From assembly GCF_016862075.1 (NCBI RefSeq), contig NZ_BOMG01000003.1, forward strand, positions 1 through 64,000: DNA of 64,000 nt, read 5' to 3'. Each line of letters starts with the position of its first letter. Positions within the stretch are counted from its first letter, which is position 1. The position numbers and the translations under genes are program-made. Of this stretch, positions 9,871-19,078 are shown in pieces. The stretch is from Actinoplanes couchii. Lineage in GTDB: Bacteria; Actinomycetota; Actinomycetes; Mycobacteriales; Micromonosporaceae. Below the pieces are notes generated by a model. It saw only the letters and a list, made by a program, of their open reading frames with translations. It did no database searches and was not told the origin of the DNA.

Positions 9871-9894
9871 GATCCGCTGATCCGCTGATCCGCT
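9871..9894. repeat. 8-bp tandem repeat (GATCCGCT x3) causing a frameshift
   Basis: Three perfect head-to-tail copies at 9871, 9879 and 9887. With two copies the protein reads SPERISGSARANLQQ without a break; the third copy shifts the frame. Unit length is not a multiple of three, so copy number switches the frame. Confidence 0.85.
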
Positions 9895-12800
9895 CCGGGG
9901 AGGCCGCGTGCCGCCAGGCGCGCCCGGCGGCCAGTTCCTCGACATGCCGCCGGATCGTCTGTTCGATCTTGCTGACGTCGGCTTGCAGGCGGTTGAGGTC
10001 GGCGACCTGCCGGTCGTTGAGCCAGGCCGCGGTGACGGCCCACGCCCAGGCGGGCTCCCACCCGGCGATGCGCGTGTCCCATGCCGGGTCACCGGGGCTG
10101 CCGGCGATGGCGTCGTGCAGCAGCGGGGCGTCCTGCCGCAGGCGTGCGGCCAGTCCGTCGCGTCGGGCCACCAGGGTGCGGACCTCGACGAGACGCGTGA
10201 TCCGGTGCACCGCGACGGCGTAGGCGTCGACGTCCCGGTCGGCGACGGCTTTCGCGACAGCGAGCAGCACCGGTGCTGCCGCCGGGTCGTGCAGCAGGGC
10301 GGTGACCGGTTCGGCTGCGGCGTCCACGGCGGCCCGGGTGACCAGCAGTTGATCGTCGGCGGTGGCCGCGTCGACGAGTGCGGCGTAGGCGCGGACCGCG
10401 GAGAGGTCGGACCACTCCGGCCGGGGCAGGTGCCAGGTGGCCAGGTTCTGTTCCAGCGCGGCCAGTTCGGTGCCCAGGGCGAGTACCCGCTCCAGTTGGT
10501 GCAGTTCGGTGATGTGCCAGGTCAGCCGTTCCTGGAAGGTGTCCTCCGGGGGAACCGGGACGGTGGCGGGCCAGGCCCGGTCGATCGCGGTGAGCAGCCG
10601 GGTCGACTCGCACCAGGCCAGGAACGCGTCGATGGATGCGACCGAGGTGGGCGGCCGGCCGTTCACCCGTACCAGAAGGAAGAGGTCTTTGGCGGCTTTG
10701 ACCGGCTTGGCGGCCAGCATGCCCAGCGCGGGGGTTCCGTCGGCGGCCAGTTTGAGTTTGCCGCCGGTGCTCAGGTGCTGTCGCAGGTGCCCGGCGAGCG
10801 AGATCAGCGGCGCCAGCTCCGGGCCGGTGACGGTGACCTCGGTGATGCCCAGTCCCTGCACGTGCGGCTGGGCCTGGCCGGTGAGCTGCCGCAGTTGGGC
10901 GGCGCGGTCCTGCCAGACGCGGCCGCGGCCGGAGACCACGTCGGACAGTGCCGCCGACATCCAGGCCTCCCGGCGGCGGGCCAGGTCGTCGGCGGTGTCG
11001 GCGAGCCGGTGCAGATTCTGCTGGAGGAACTCCCGCAGCTCCGGCGGCAGGGCCCGGACGGCCGTGAACGCCGCGTGCGCCCGATCGCTGTGGTGGGACT
11101 CGTGGGCCGTACGCGCGAGGTGCTCGGCGGTGACCGCGGCGGCGAAGTCCGCGGGCGGTGTCAACGCGGCGGGATCGGCCAGGATGTCGCGGGCCGGTTC
11201 CTGGTCCGCGGTCAGCCGTTCGTCGCGCAGCAGCCGCAGCCACTCGGCGGTCTCGGTCGCCGTCAGCGGTGCCTGCGCGGCCGGGTCGGCCGGTGACCAC
11301 GGGCGGATCCAGCCGTGTTGTTCGCCGTCGGCGCGGTGTGCGGTGGCGATCTTCGCGAGTGTCCCGCGGTACGGCCCCTGCACGTGTGCGGTGACCTCGG
11401 CGGATCGGACGTCCACGATTCGCCGGTGCAGCAGTGCCCGCTGGCGGCGGAGCCGGTCGACCGCGTCGAGGTGCCGCTGGATCGTCCGGTCGGCGTCGTC
11501 GGCGTCGAAGTCGATGGCGTGTTGCGAGATGGTGTTCACGGCGACCTTGAGATCGGCCATGTCCTCGCGGGACGCGCCGACCACCGCCACCGACAGCGGC
11601 CGGATCGACTCCGGCAGCCTCGCCCGGACCTCCTTGAGCGCCCGGTCGGTCTGCGCGGTGACCAGCACCCGTTTGCCCTGCGCGAGCAGGTGGCTGAGCA
11701 GCGCCGCCGCGGTGTGTGTCTTACCGGTCCCCGGTGGCCCCTGCACCAGGGTCTGCGCGTGCCGGTCCACCTGCCGCAGGATCTGCAACTGCCGTTCGTT
11801 CACCGGCAGCGGCAGATACAGCTCGTCGTCGACCGCCACCAGCGCGCCCGGCGTGGGGTCCGCCGTCGTCGGTGGCCGGTGGTCCGGGTCGACCAGAGGC
11901 AGGACCCCTTCCGGTACGACCTCCGAGTCGAGTAGCTGCTCCCGGATCCGTTCCAGCACCTCGACCAGACCGTGATTGCGGCGGCGCAGCACGATCGCCG
12001 GTGCGAGGGTCACCTCGGCGGTGTCGGTGGCGGCCCGTCCCGGGTTCTCCGTCTCCACGTAGGTGGCGTCCGGGTCAAGGCTGTTCGCCACCCGTTGCAG
12101 CAGCTCGCCGATGGCGCTCAGGTGCAGCGGGTGGTGGGCGTAGCTCCGCGCCGACTCCCGGACGTCCCCGATGTGCCGGGACCGGGTCAGGTGCGAGTCC
12201 AGCATGTCCAGTTCCAGGCGCAGCGGGTCGACCGATTCGGCCACGGTGACGCGCAGTGTTCCGCTGGCCGGGTCGAGGTCGATGCCGACCGGGACGGTGA
12301 TCAGGTGCCGTCGTACCGGTGGATGGTTCTCCGGCCGCCACGCGAGGCAGCCCACCGCCAGGACCAGTTCCCGTTCCTCCGGGTTGCTGGCCTCATCCTG
12401 CTGCATCGTGAAGAGCACGCTGTACGCGTCGCGCACCGGTTTCTCGGTCCGTTCCCGCTCGGCCCAGGCGGTCCAACCGGTCAACCACCTGCGGTACGAC
12501 TCCACGACCCGTGGATGATCGAGCAGGAGTTTCGGTTCGTCCGCTTCCGGGTCCTCGATCTCGTCGGCGAGCTTGGGTTCCTGTTCGGCGTCCTGGTAGC
12601 CGTCGGCGATCCAGAGCGCCAGCTCGGCGCCGGGTGCCGGCGGCCGCTGCCGGTCCAGGCGGTCGATGTGCCCGATCTCGTCCCCGGGTTCCGGCTCCAC
12701 GTCCCAGTGCGCGAAATGTATCGCCGGGTGCCGTGGCAGGTCCCTGGTCCACGCGGTGTCGTAGTTTTCGAACGTGCGCGGCGCGGAGATCGTGGACTGC

Positions 12801-12999
12801 TGGGCCCGGGCCAGGAACTCGAAGAGCCGGACAGCGCGATCGAAACGGGTCGCACTCACCGGAGAGGTGGTCAAGACACGGATCCCTTCACATGGAGACG
12901 AGGGTGTTGACAGGAACCCGCTCGAACGTAACCGCAGCGCGCGGGCCGCCGCTGCCCGACAACCGGGGATGATCTTGCAACCGAACGGGTGAGTGGCTA

Positions 13000-13262
13000 T
13001 CAGCGGAAGTTCGCCGTCGGCAGGTGATCGCCGACGTAGCCGACGTGGATCCGCCCGGTCGTACCGCCGCTGTCGTCGTGGAAATGGATCCGTGGGCACG
13101 GGCTGCCGCCCTGTTGGATCTTGAGGTGGGCCGGCCGGTGCAGTTTGCGCCAGCCCTCCCGGAAGACGACCGGGCGCTGGGGCCGGCGCATCGAGTCGTT
13201 GGTGAGGGCGAGTTCAGCGGCCTCGGCGAAGCTGGACTTCCCGGAGCCGTTCCGGCCGAAAA
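13000..13262 (-). pseudogene. Chimeric scar: start of SMC-like ATPase fused to end of the 659-aa partner protein
   Basis: On the minus strand the frame reads FGRNGSGKSSFAEAAEL ... PVVFREGW, the Walker A region of the SMC-like ATPase encoded at 19075-21432, and then passes without a break into HLKIQQGGSPCPRIHF ... HLPTANFR and a stop, the C-terminus of the protein encoded at 16741-18719. The two parts match those genes at DNA level: 13141-13258 against 21043-21160 (about 91% identical, 11 mismatches) and 13000-13135 against 16741-16876 (about 96%, 6 mismatches). A TAA lies just upstream, and no start codon is evident. It sits 126 bp before the helicase start. It is the remnant of a second, divergent copy of the operon after a deletion of about 4.2 kb. 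Confidence 0.85.
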
Positions 13263-13383
13263 GGTCACGCGTTTACGTAGGCGATATCAACGCCTGCCAC
13301 GGTGGCGCGCATCACCTCGGGTCTGGCCGACGCCGGGTTGAAAAGGGGCGGCGTGGTCATGCACGAGTGAGGCCGTTCGATGA

Positions 13384-13842
13384 TCAGGCCCTGGTTCTCT
13401 CGGACAGGGCCAACGCGGTGAAGGCCGACGATCCGGTTCCCGTGGCAGTGGTCAGCCCGAAGAGGACACAGAAAGCGATGGTCGAGCCGCGAAAGGCATC
13501 GTGGTTGAGCCCGATGGCCACGATCACCGCGATGACGATCAGCGTCACCAGCAGGACTCCGCCTGCCGCTCGGACGCCCGCGCGAACGAGTCGCGCCCGG
13601 GCCGGATCGCGGCGCCCGATCCAGGCGAAGGCGATGAGGAAAGTGAGGAGAGCCTGCACGATGAACGCGGCGAGCCACACCCAGCCGGCCGCCGATTCCC
13701 AGGACGAATCGAAATCGGCCGCGGCGGTTGATCGTGCGACGTCGAAGGCCGTGACCGACAACGCCGCCATAGCCAGATACAGAAGCCCGAACAGGCACGT
13801 CACGACTGCTGCCGCTGATGGCCGAAGCCTAACGCGAATCAA
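13384..13842 (-). CDS. Small four-helix membrane protein
   Basis: About 152 aa with four hydrophobic segments (roughly residues 10-30, 45-65, 85-105 and 115-135) and an arginine-rich loop. A TTG at 13842 placed 5 nt after GGAAGGGA is preferred over the TTG at 13857, which would lie inside the ribosome site. It is the last gene of the four-gene type VII-like cassette, starting 15 bp after the preceding stop. No family recognised; a membrane partner of the secreted proteins is plausible. Confidence 0.6.
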   Translation of the reverse strand: MIRVRLRPSAAAVVTCLFGLLYLAMAALSVTAFDVARSTAAADFDSSWESAAGWVWLAAFIVQALLTFLIAFAWIGRRDPARARLVRAGVRAAGGVLLVTLIVIAVIVAIGLNHDAFRGSTIAFCVLFGLTTATGTGSSAFTALALSERTRA

Positions 13843-13857
13843 GGTGATCCCTTCCAA

Positions 13858-14580
13858 TCAGAGGGTGAAGGTCGAGGGCCATCGCCCACCTACAAGCTTT
13901 CCGCGGTCGTTCAGGACCTTCAGCAGATCAGTGTTGGCGTCGGTCGCCCGGCGGTTGAGCTCGAAGGCGACTCCGCCCATGGTGGCGAGGGCGAAGACGA
14001 CTGCCGATCCCGCGATCACCGGAGCGGCCGGCAGACCGATGATGGTTCCGGACGCGCCTATGGCGCCGGCAATACCGAGGAGCAACTCAGCGAGAGCCGC
14101 GCCGATTCCCACCCAGAAGATCGTGATGCCGGTCGCCACCGAGTTCAACGCTGTCGCCGTGTTGTCAGCGAAACCCTTGACAGCGTTCAGGATGTCTTTG
14201 TGCAGCGGCATCATGTCCGCGTACGCCTTGGCGGCGTCGCCCTTCCATTCGTTGTCGGTCTTCAGCCGAGCGATGTCGGCGACGGTTGCCTGCCCGCTGA
14301 CTGGGCCTCCGACCTTGGTCACCCAGTCGTCGGCCGTATCGGTCACCGCTCCCGGGCTGCCCGCGCGTGACAGCCAGTCTCCGATCGAGGCAAAGAGTTC
14401 GCCGAGCATGTCGCAGAAACCATTCCAAGCCGCGGATACCCGGTCGGCCAGAAACCCCGGCAGGTGCGGCAGTTTGTCGTCGATGCTGCGCTGCAGTTCG
14501 TTGACCTTACGGTCGAGTTCATTCAGCAGGTCGTAGATCTTCTGAACCACCACGTCGCCGCCTGCGCTTGCACTACTCAT
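13858..14580 (-). CDS. ESX/type VII-associated alpha-helical protein
   Basis: 240 aa from an ATG that overlaps the stop of the upstream ESX-like gene. The N-terminal 140 residues are helical and contain repeated Trp-x-Gly-like turns (KTDNEWKGDAAKAY near residue 120), like the four-helix domains of WXG100/LXG proteins. The second half has long hydrophobic segments (IFWVGIGAALAELLLGIAGAIGA and following) able to insert in membranes. No toxin domain is visible after it; the protein ends in a short charged tail. Best read as a substrate or partner of a type VII (ESX) secretion system encoded elsewhere. Confidence 0.65.
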   Translation of the reverse strand: MSSASAGGDVVVQKIYDLLNELDRKVNELQRSIDDKLPHLPGFLADRVSAAWNGFCDMLGELFASIGDWLSRAGSPGAVTDTADDWVTKVGGPVSGQATVADIARLKTDNEWKGDAAKAYADMMPLHKDILNAVKGFADNTATALNSVATGITIFWVGIGAALAELLLGIAGAIGASGTIIGLPAAPVIAGSAVVFALATMGGVAFELNRRATDANTDLLKVLNDRGKLVGGRWPSTFTL

Positions 14581-14896
14581 TGGGTTCCCACAGATCGTCG
14601 AAGTCCTTCGCTGCCTTCTCGTTGTTCGTTTCGTATGCGAGGGCAATTTTGTCGAGCGAGACACTGAGGTCCAGATAGTTCCTGCTGCCCTGACCGAGCA
14701 GGTCGGCGATGTGGCGCTGCAATCGCGTGTAGGTGTCGATGAGGTTGCTGGACTCCCCGGCCCAGGAGAGTTGCGAGTAGGTGAGAGTCAGCCCTTCCAC
14801 GCTGAACTGCGCCCTGCCGAGGGTGCTTGATACGCCGTCCCACAAGTCGGAGTCGGCGCGCAGGGCCTCCAGCGCCACCGTGAGTTCTTCGGCCAT
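14573..14896 (-). CDS. ESX-like (WXG100/EspC-type) small helical protein
   Basis: 107 aa, start preceded by GGAGACC. Predicted two-helix hairpin with a turn near LSWAGESS, the size and layout of type VII secretion-associated proteins (EspC/DUF2580-like), though the canonical WxG is replaced by W-A-G. The 3' end overlaps the next gene by 8 bp and the 5' end lies 15 bp from the YbaB-like gene, so the four genes form one operon. Confidence 0.65.
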   Translation of the reverse strand: MAEELTVALEALRADSDLWDGVSSTLGRAQFSVEGLTLTYSQLSWAGESSNLIDTYTRLQRHIADLLGQGSRNYLDLSVSLDKIALAYETNNEKAAKDFDDLWEPNE

Positions 14897-14911
14897 GTCA
14901 GGTCTCCGAGG

Positions 14912-15697
14912 TCAGTCGCCGAGCCGCAGCATCTGGGCGAGTCGAGCGGGATCCTGCAGCAGGTTGCGAAGCTGCCCGAGTCCCTTGTCGTCGAGTGACA
15001 CGGCGACTCCATCGCGGGCGATCGTCTGATACGCCCCGTGGAAGGCCGAGGTGATCTGTCGACCGATGTTGATCTCATGAGCCTCGCGGAGCCAGCGCGA
15101 GTCGCAGTGGACATCCACCAGTTCGCCGGCGCCGGTCATCATGACGCGGACGTGCCTGTCGGAACTGACTCCGATGTGACGCGCGGCGGCCCCGATGCGG
15201 GCCTGTTCGGCCGCCACGTCAAGGCTTCGATCGACGCGCTCAAGGAGGCCGAGAAGTTCGTACATGGCGTCACGCACGCCCGCGGAATCGAGGTTACGCC
15301 CGGTGGTCAGCCGCTCGAACTCCGCGGCGAAGCCGTCAGGACTCGCTGCCGGCAGTCCGGCGCCCGGCGATGCCGAGCCGACCACAGAATGCGATGGCCG
15401 CGTGGCGTCATCGTCGGTGTATGCCTCGGCCCAAGCGGTCAGCCGAGCGGTGGACGCCGCCTGGACGGCTGCGATCACCGATGGTCCGATCCCCGCCGGT
15501 CCGAGGACATGCTTGGCGTCCATGGTCAGCCGCACGTTGCCGACCTGCCCATCGCTGTTCAACGAGACCGTCACCGTGCCGCTGCTGTCGGATGCCGAGA
15601 TGCCGGATGCGGCGGCCTGACCTGCCGTTGCCCGCTGCGCGTTCGTGAGAAATCTGCGCTGGAACTCGGCGAACTCCTCTGCTGGGTTGCCGATCAT
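14912..15697 (-). CDS. YbaB/EbfC-family protein with two tandem YbaB-like domains
   Basis: 261 aa from an ATG with GGGGGAGCGG upstream; the frame runs on upstream through transposase debris, which is not part of the gene. The first half (GTVTVSLNSDGQVGNVRL ... AAVQAASTARLTAW) has the YbaB beta-alpha pattern; the second half repeats it (RHVRVMMTGAGELVDVHCD ... ITSAFHGAYQTI). YbaB proteins are dimeric DNA-binding proteins, but in actinobacteria diverged copies are common next to ESX-type genes. It is the first gene of the cassette. Confidence 0.75.
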   Translation of the reverse strand: MIGNPAEEFAEFQRRFLTNAQRATAGQAAASGISASDSSGTVTVSLNSDGQVGNVRLTMDAKHVLGPAGIGPSVIAAVQAASTARLTAWAEAYTDDDATRPSHSVVGSASPGAGLPAASPDGFAAEFERLTTGRNLDSAGVRDAMYELLGLLERVDRSLDVAAEQARIGAAARHIGVSSDRHVRVMMTGAGELVDVHCDSRWLREAHEINIGRQITSAFHGAYQTIARDGVAVSLDDKGLGQLRNLLQDPARLAQMLRLGD

Positions 15698-15969
15698 GTC
15701 CGCTCCCCCCGGTTGTACGAACCGCCAGAAGATCGAGATCTGCTGATCCCCTTGCCTCTGTGAGTGAGTACAGCAGTCGGCGCGCTTTCGTTCATACCCT
15801 GGCGTGAAAAGGCACAACTGATGGAGATCGATCTCTGTCAGGTCTGATCTCGGTGCGCGGGGGCGCGGAGATCGGTGAGTAGGGAGTCGATCAGGGCATC
15901 CTCGTGGATGGCGACCGAATGTTCCCTCATCGCCTCGGTCAGGGGTGGATCCTAAGGCGGTGCGGCTTT
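15698..15969. other. Upstream region of the type VII-like cassette
   Basis: 272 bp between the YbaB-like start and transposase debris. It should hold the promoter of the cassette. A minus-strand frame near 15840-15930 (ending LLTDLRAPAHRDQT) looks coding-like and may be a gene fragment. No clear promoter consensus seen. Confidence 0.3.
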
Positions 15970-16235
15970 TTAACTCGCGGCTTTGATCTCCGTGTCTGGG
16001 TAGTGCCGGTTGGTTGCGGTGCGTAGGAACGCTGTTGCGGCTGGTGGTAGTGCGGCCGGGGTGATGGTGGTGCAGGAGTTGCTGGACTTCGGTGACGGCT
16101 CGGCGGATGGTGCTGCGGTGGGAGTGGAACAGTACGTCGAGGACGTCATGAGGTAGTTGGAGTCGTCGGTTCAGGACGGCGGCCAGGGCCCGGTCGGGGA
16201 AGCCGAGTTGGAGCGGGCGTCCGGATCGCGGGAGG
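15970..16235 (-). pseudogene. Transposase fragment with helix-turn-helix
   Basis: Minus-strand sequence encodes RPLQLGFPDRALAAVLNRRL and HRSTIRRAVTEVQQLL, a helix-turn-helix of the kind found in transposases, then a one-frame jump to TITPAALPPAATAF ... DTEIKAAS and a stop at 15970. It is joined directly to the ISAzo13-like fragment upstream. No intact transposase or terminal inverted repeats remain. Confidence 0.55.
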
Positions 16236-16650
16236 TGTCGGTGTTCGATCTTGTTCCACTTCGATGTTCCGGGCGGGAGGTGACACACGTGATCTGCAGG
16301 TCGTAGACGCCGTAAGGGATGGCCTTGCCGTCGCTGTCGCCGGGGAAGTCGTGGGTGAGGGTAGTGATCGGCTCACCAGTGGGTCGCCACTGTCGGCCGG
16401 CGTGGTGAACTGGCCGACCAGTTCCTTCTTCTTGGTGTCGACGGTGATCGCCGGGTGGCTGGTGTCATGGTGGACGGTGACCTTCTCGTTGATGTAGGTG
16501 AGCTGGGCGTCGCGGTCCGGGTGCTGGCGGCCCTCGATGGTCTTGACATTGGCCTGCAGGCTGAAGCCCTCGTCACGCAGCAGGTCGGCGATAGTGTCCG
16601 CGCTGACGCGGTGGCCCTTGCCCGGTCGGCGCGGTGGCCAGGCCGGGGGT
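16236..16650 (-). pseudogene. ISAzo13-family transposase remnant
   Basis: The minus strand reads GKGHRVSADTIADLLRDEGF, KTIEGRQHPDRDAQ and VDTKKKELVGQF, characteristic of ISAzo13-family transposases, then continues in another frame as GEPITTLTHDFPGDSDGKAI, and after an internal deletion as CHLPPGTSKWNKIEHR in a third frame. The central catalytic region is missing. It lies directly downstream of the 16741-18719 gene, so insertion and decay happened at the end of that operon. Confidence 0.75.
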
Positions 16651-16740
16651 CGAGGGCGGTCAGGAAGTAGGAAGAGGTTCCCACGAGGGAGAACGTAGCA
16701 GGGCGACGTCGGCCTCTCGGGGTATTCGAAGAGGGGGAGG

Positions 16741-18719
16741 TCAACGGAAGTTCGCCGTCGGCAGGTGGTCGCCGACGTAGCCGATGTGGATCCGCCCGGT
16801 CGTACCGCCGCTGTCGTCGTGGAAATGGATCCGCGGGCACGGGCTGCCGCCCTGCTGGATCTTGATGTGGGCCGGCATGTAGACACGCCCGCCCGGCCCC
16901 GGGAACGTCCGGGCCTCCCGCAGCTTCGGGACGGTGCCGGTGGTCTCCGACTCGTTCAGGGCCACCCAGGTCGCCGGCACCGCGATGCCGCCGGACGGCG
17001 GTTCCTGGCACCACGCCAGGAACGAGTTCTTCCAGGTCCCGGCCGCGCGGGCCGCGGCGTAGGCGTTCAACGCGGTGAGCGCCCGCCAGACTTTGAGCGC
17101 CCACCGCTCCGCCTCCGGATGCACGTCCAGTCCGGCCGCCGCGTCCGCCGTCGGCCCGATCGCCAGGAAGGACAGGTGCGCTACCGCCAGTTCCAGCACC
17201 TCTACCACCTGACCGGGCGGAACGATCTGATCCGGCGTCTCCTGCCCGGCCACGTGCACCTGATGGGTGGCCAGCTGCGACTCCAGCCAGCGGACCCGGG
17301 CCTGCAGACGGTCGTTGTCACGTTCCAGATCGGTCAGCTCGATCTCGCCGAGTTCCCACTGCAGGCGGGGAATCTCGGCCTGCTCCCGCGCCTGCTGTTC
17401 CGCGGTCAGTTGCGCGCTCAGGTCGTCGACCTCGGCGAACAGCATGGTGATGTCGTCGGCGGTTGCCCGCCTGGCGCGGAGCAGCAGCTCCTGCAGTGCG
17501 ACGCGTTCCCGCTCCACGGCTCGCGCATCCGCCGGATCGTCGACCAAGGCCACCGCGCTCGGGTCCACGCCGGCCAGGGTGAGCGTGGCCCGCAACAACC
17601 GGTTGCCCTCGACGGTGTCGCCCAGGACCGGTGTCTCCGCAACGGTGGCGTTCTCGACGGGGCTGGGCAGCACGTCCGGCTCGCCGGGCGCCGGCAACAG
17701 GACCGGGTGGGTGGTCGGCGGTCGCCGGTCCCGCATGGTCCGCTCCGCGGAGCCACGCGACAGAGCACGGCGGACCAGGACGTACGACGCGGGCTGAGTC
17801 CGCCGGGTGGACAGAGCCAACACCTGATCCCGTACGGCGTTGGCCGACCGTTGTCCGAGAGCGCGCATGCTCGCCGCCGACAGGATCCGGTGCCGCCGCG
17901 GGAACGGCTCGTTCGGCACCAGCCCGGGCAGGTACGTGCGTATGCCACCGCCGTACACGTGCAGGTGCGGGCCGACCCGGCGGGAGAAGGCGGCCGCTGC
18001 CGCTGTGTCCCGCAGTCGCACCACCACTGCCACGCCGGTGACATCGCGCGCCAGCTTCTTCGCGAACCGTTCCTGCTGCTCGGCCGCTTGCGGATCCGGG
18101 CTGAAAACGATCACCGGTACCCGGCGCCCGGTATCGAACAACCAGCCGCACAGCTCGCTGACATGGCTCTCGGTGATGGTGAGAACCTCGGACGTCAGTG
18201 GCAGCGAGGCGTCCGTGCCTTCCACGGCGGCGAGCAGATCGCGGACCAGGCGCGGGCTGCCCGGGCGACCGACACGGTGTCCGGCATCCGGCGATGTTCC
18301 AGGTCCAGCCAGATCCAGGGCTGCTCCGGCCACGGCAGATCAGCACTGAACAGGACGTCCGCTGGGTCTGCACCGTCGGCTTGCTGCGGAGTCGCGACCC
18401 GCAGCGAGGTCGTCCACCGGCTGCCGTCGTTTCCCACGTGTTCTTCCAGCCGGAACACCGCGGCCTGCAGCCGCCGTCCGCTGGGCCGGTCGGTGTACGT
18501 GCCGACGCTGCCCGATGCGATGCGGCGGGTGCCGTCGGAGTCCGCCTCGGCGGAGCCGCCGTTCAGCAGGGTCGCCGCGTCCACCGGGACGTTCTTGCCG
18601 GTGGCCCAGGCGGCGAACAGCTCCACCGCCCGCTGCCGCAGGTCCGGTTCCGGGGAGGTGAACAGGCTGCGGTAGACGAGATCCGTGGCCACCTCGCGGG
18701 GCGGCTGCCACTCGCTCAC
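16741..18719 (-). pseudogene. 659-aa protein of unknown function in SMC operon, one frameshift
   Basis: Two frames (N-terminal part from GTG 18719, C-terminal part to TGA 16741) join if one C is added near 18247-18251, giving VARAARALVRDLLAAVEG and a protein of 659 aa. The cause could be a real 1-bp deletion or a sequencing error. The N-terminal half is alpha/beta with no motif I know; residues about 420-485 form a coiled coil (LFAEVDDLSAQLTAEQQ ... RLQARVRWLESQL); the C-terminus contains a conserved His-rich tail (PCPRIHFHDDSGG ... HLPTANFR) which is also found in the scar at 13000. The start overlaps the stop of the 120-aa gene (GTGA). Third gene of an SMC-like ATPase operon; probably works with it. 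Confidence 0.75.
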
Positions 18720-19078
18720 GGGCGGCCGGCCCGCACCAGCTGTTCGGCGACAGCAATCAATTCGGTACGCAGTCGCAGCAGCTCACTGACCGTCAGGCCC
18801 AGCTCGTAACGGTGGTGGTGCCCGGCTCGGGACAACGCCCACCACAAATAGCCGGTGCGACGGGCCAGATCTTCACCGGCGTACGCGGAAAGCAGCAACA
18901 GCTTGGGCCGCTGCGCGCGAGTTTTCCCGATCTCCGGGCCGACCCGGGCCCAGAACCGGTCCATCGCCGCTTCCAGTTCCAGGCGCAGCAGCCAGGCACA
19001 GGCCCGTGGCCAGGTGCCGCGGGCGCCCGGCACGACGGTGGTCAGCAACCGGTCGGCGGTGGCCAGATAGGTGCTCAT
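18716..19078 (-). CDS. Small helical protein, 120 aa, in SMC operon
   Basis: Mostly alpha-helical, rich in Arg and Leu (RACAWLLRLELEAAMDRFW; RTGYLWWALSRAGHHHRYEL). A HEPN-like or four-helix fold is possible, but no catalytic RxxxxH is clear. Starts with ATGA overlap on the SMC-like gene and ends with GTGA overlap on the next, so the three proteins are made together in a fixed ratio. Small helical partners of SMC/Rad50-like ATPases occur in several defence systems (Lamassu LmuC, Wadjet JetB); equivalence here is unproven. Confidence 0.7.
   Translation of the reverse strand: MSTYLATADRLLTTVVPGARGTWPRACAWLLRLELEAAMDRFWARVGPEIGKTRAQRPKLLLLSAYAGEDLARRTGYLWWALSRAGHHHRYELGLTVSELLRLRTELIAVAEQLVRAGRP

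Larger units (their letters stand above)
7694..12874 (-). pseudogene. Giant SF1 helicase-nuclease (AAA_11/AAA_12 helicase, MTES_1575-like PD-(D/E)xK), double frameshift
   Basis: Three overlapping frames join into a 1721-residue protein if one repeat unit is removed at each of two sites: the 8-bp repeat at 9871-9894 and the 7-bp repeat at 8050-8070. Domains in order: an N-terminal region of about 350 residues; Walker A GPPGTGKT (about 381); a long helical insertion; Walker B VVVVDEAS (about 1064); helicase motifs ending YNVAASRAKDQMW; a Vsr/DUF559-like nuclease (FEQRV, IDLVV, AIECDGDAWH, about 1350-1430) with PD-(D/E)xK residues in place; and a C-terminal winged-helix region. The TTG at 12874 follows AAGGGA; GTG 12859 is the alternative. 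Such helicase-nucleases are common in actinobacterial defence islands; as read here the gene would give a protein lacking Walker B and nuclease. Confidence 0.82.

Noticed and set aside
12875..13099. 75-codon extension upstream of the helicase start
   Set aside because: It overlaps the chimeric scar in another frame and has Arg-rich composition; a ribosome-site-like AAGGGA supports the start near 12874.
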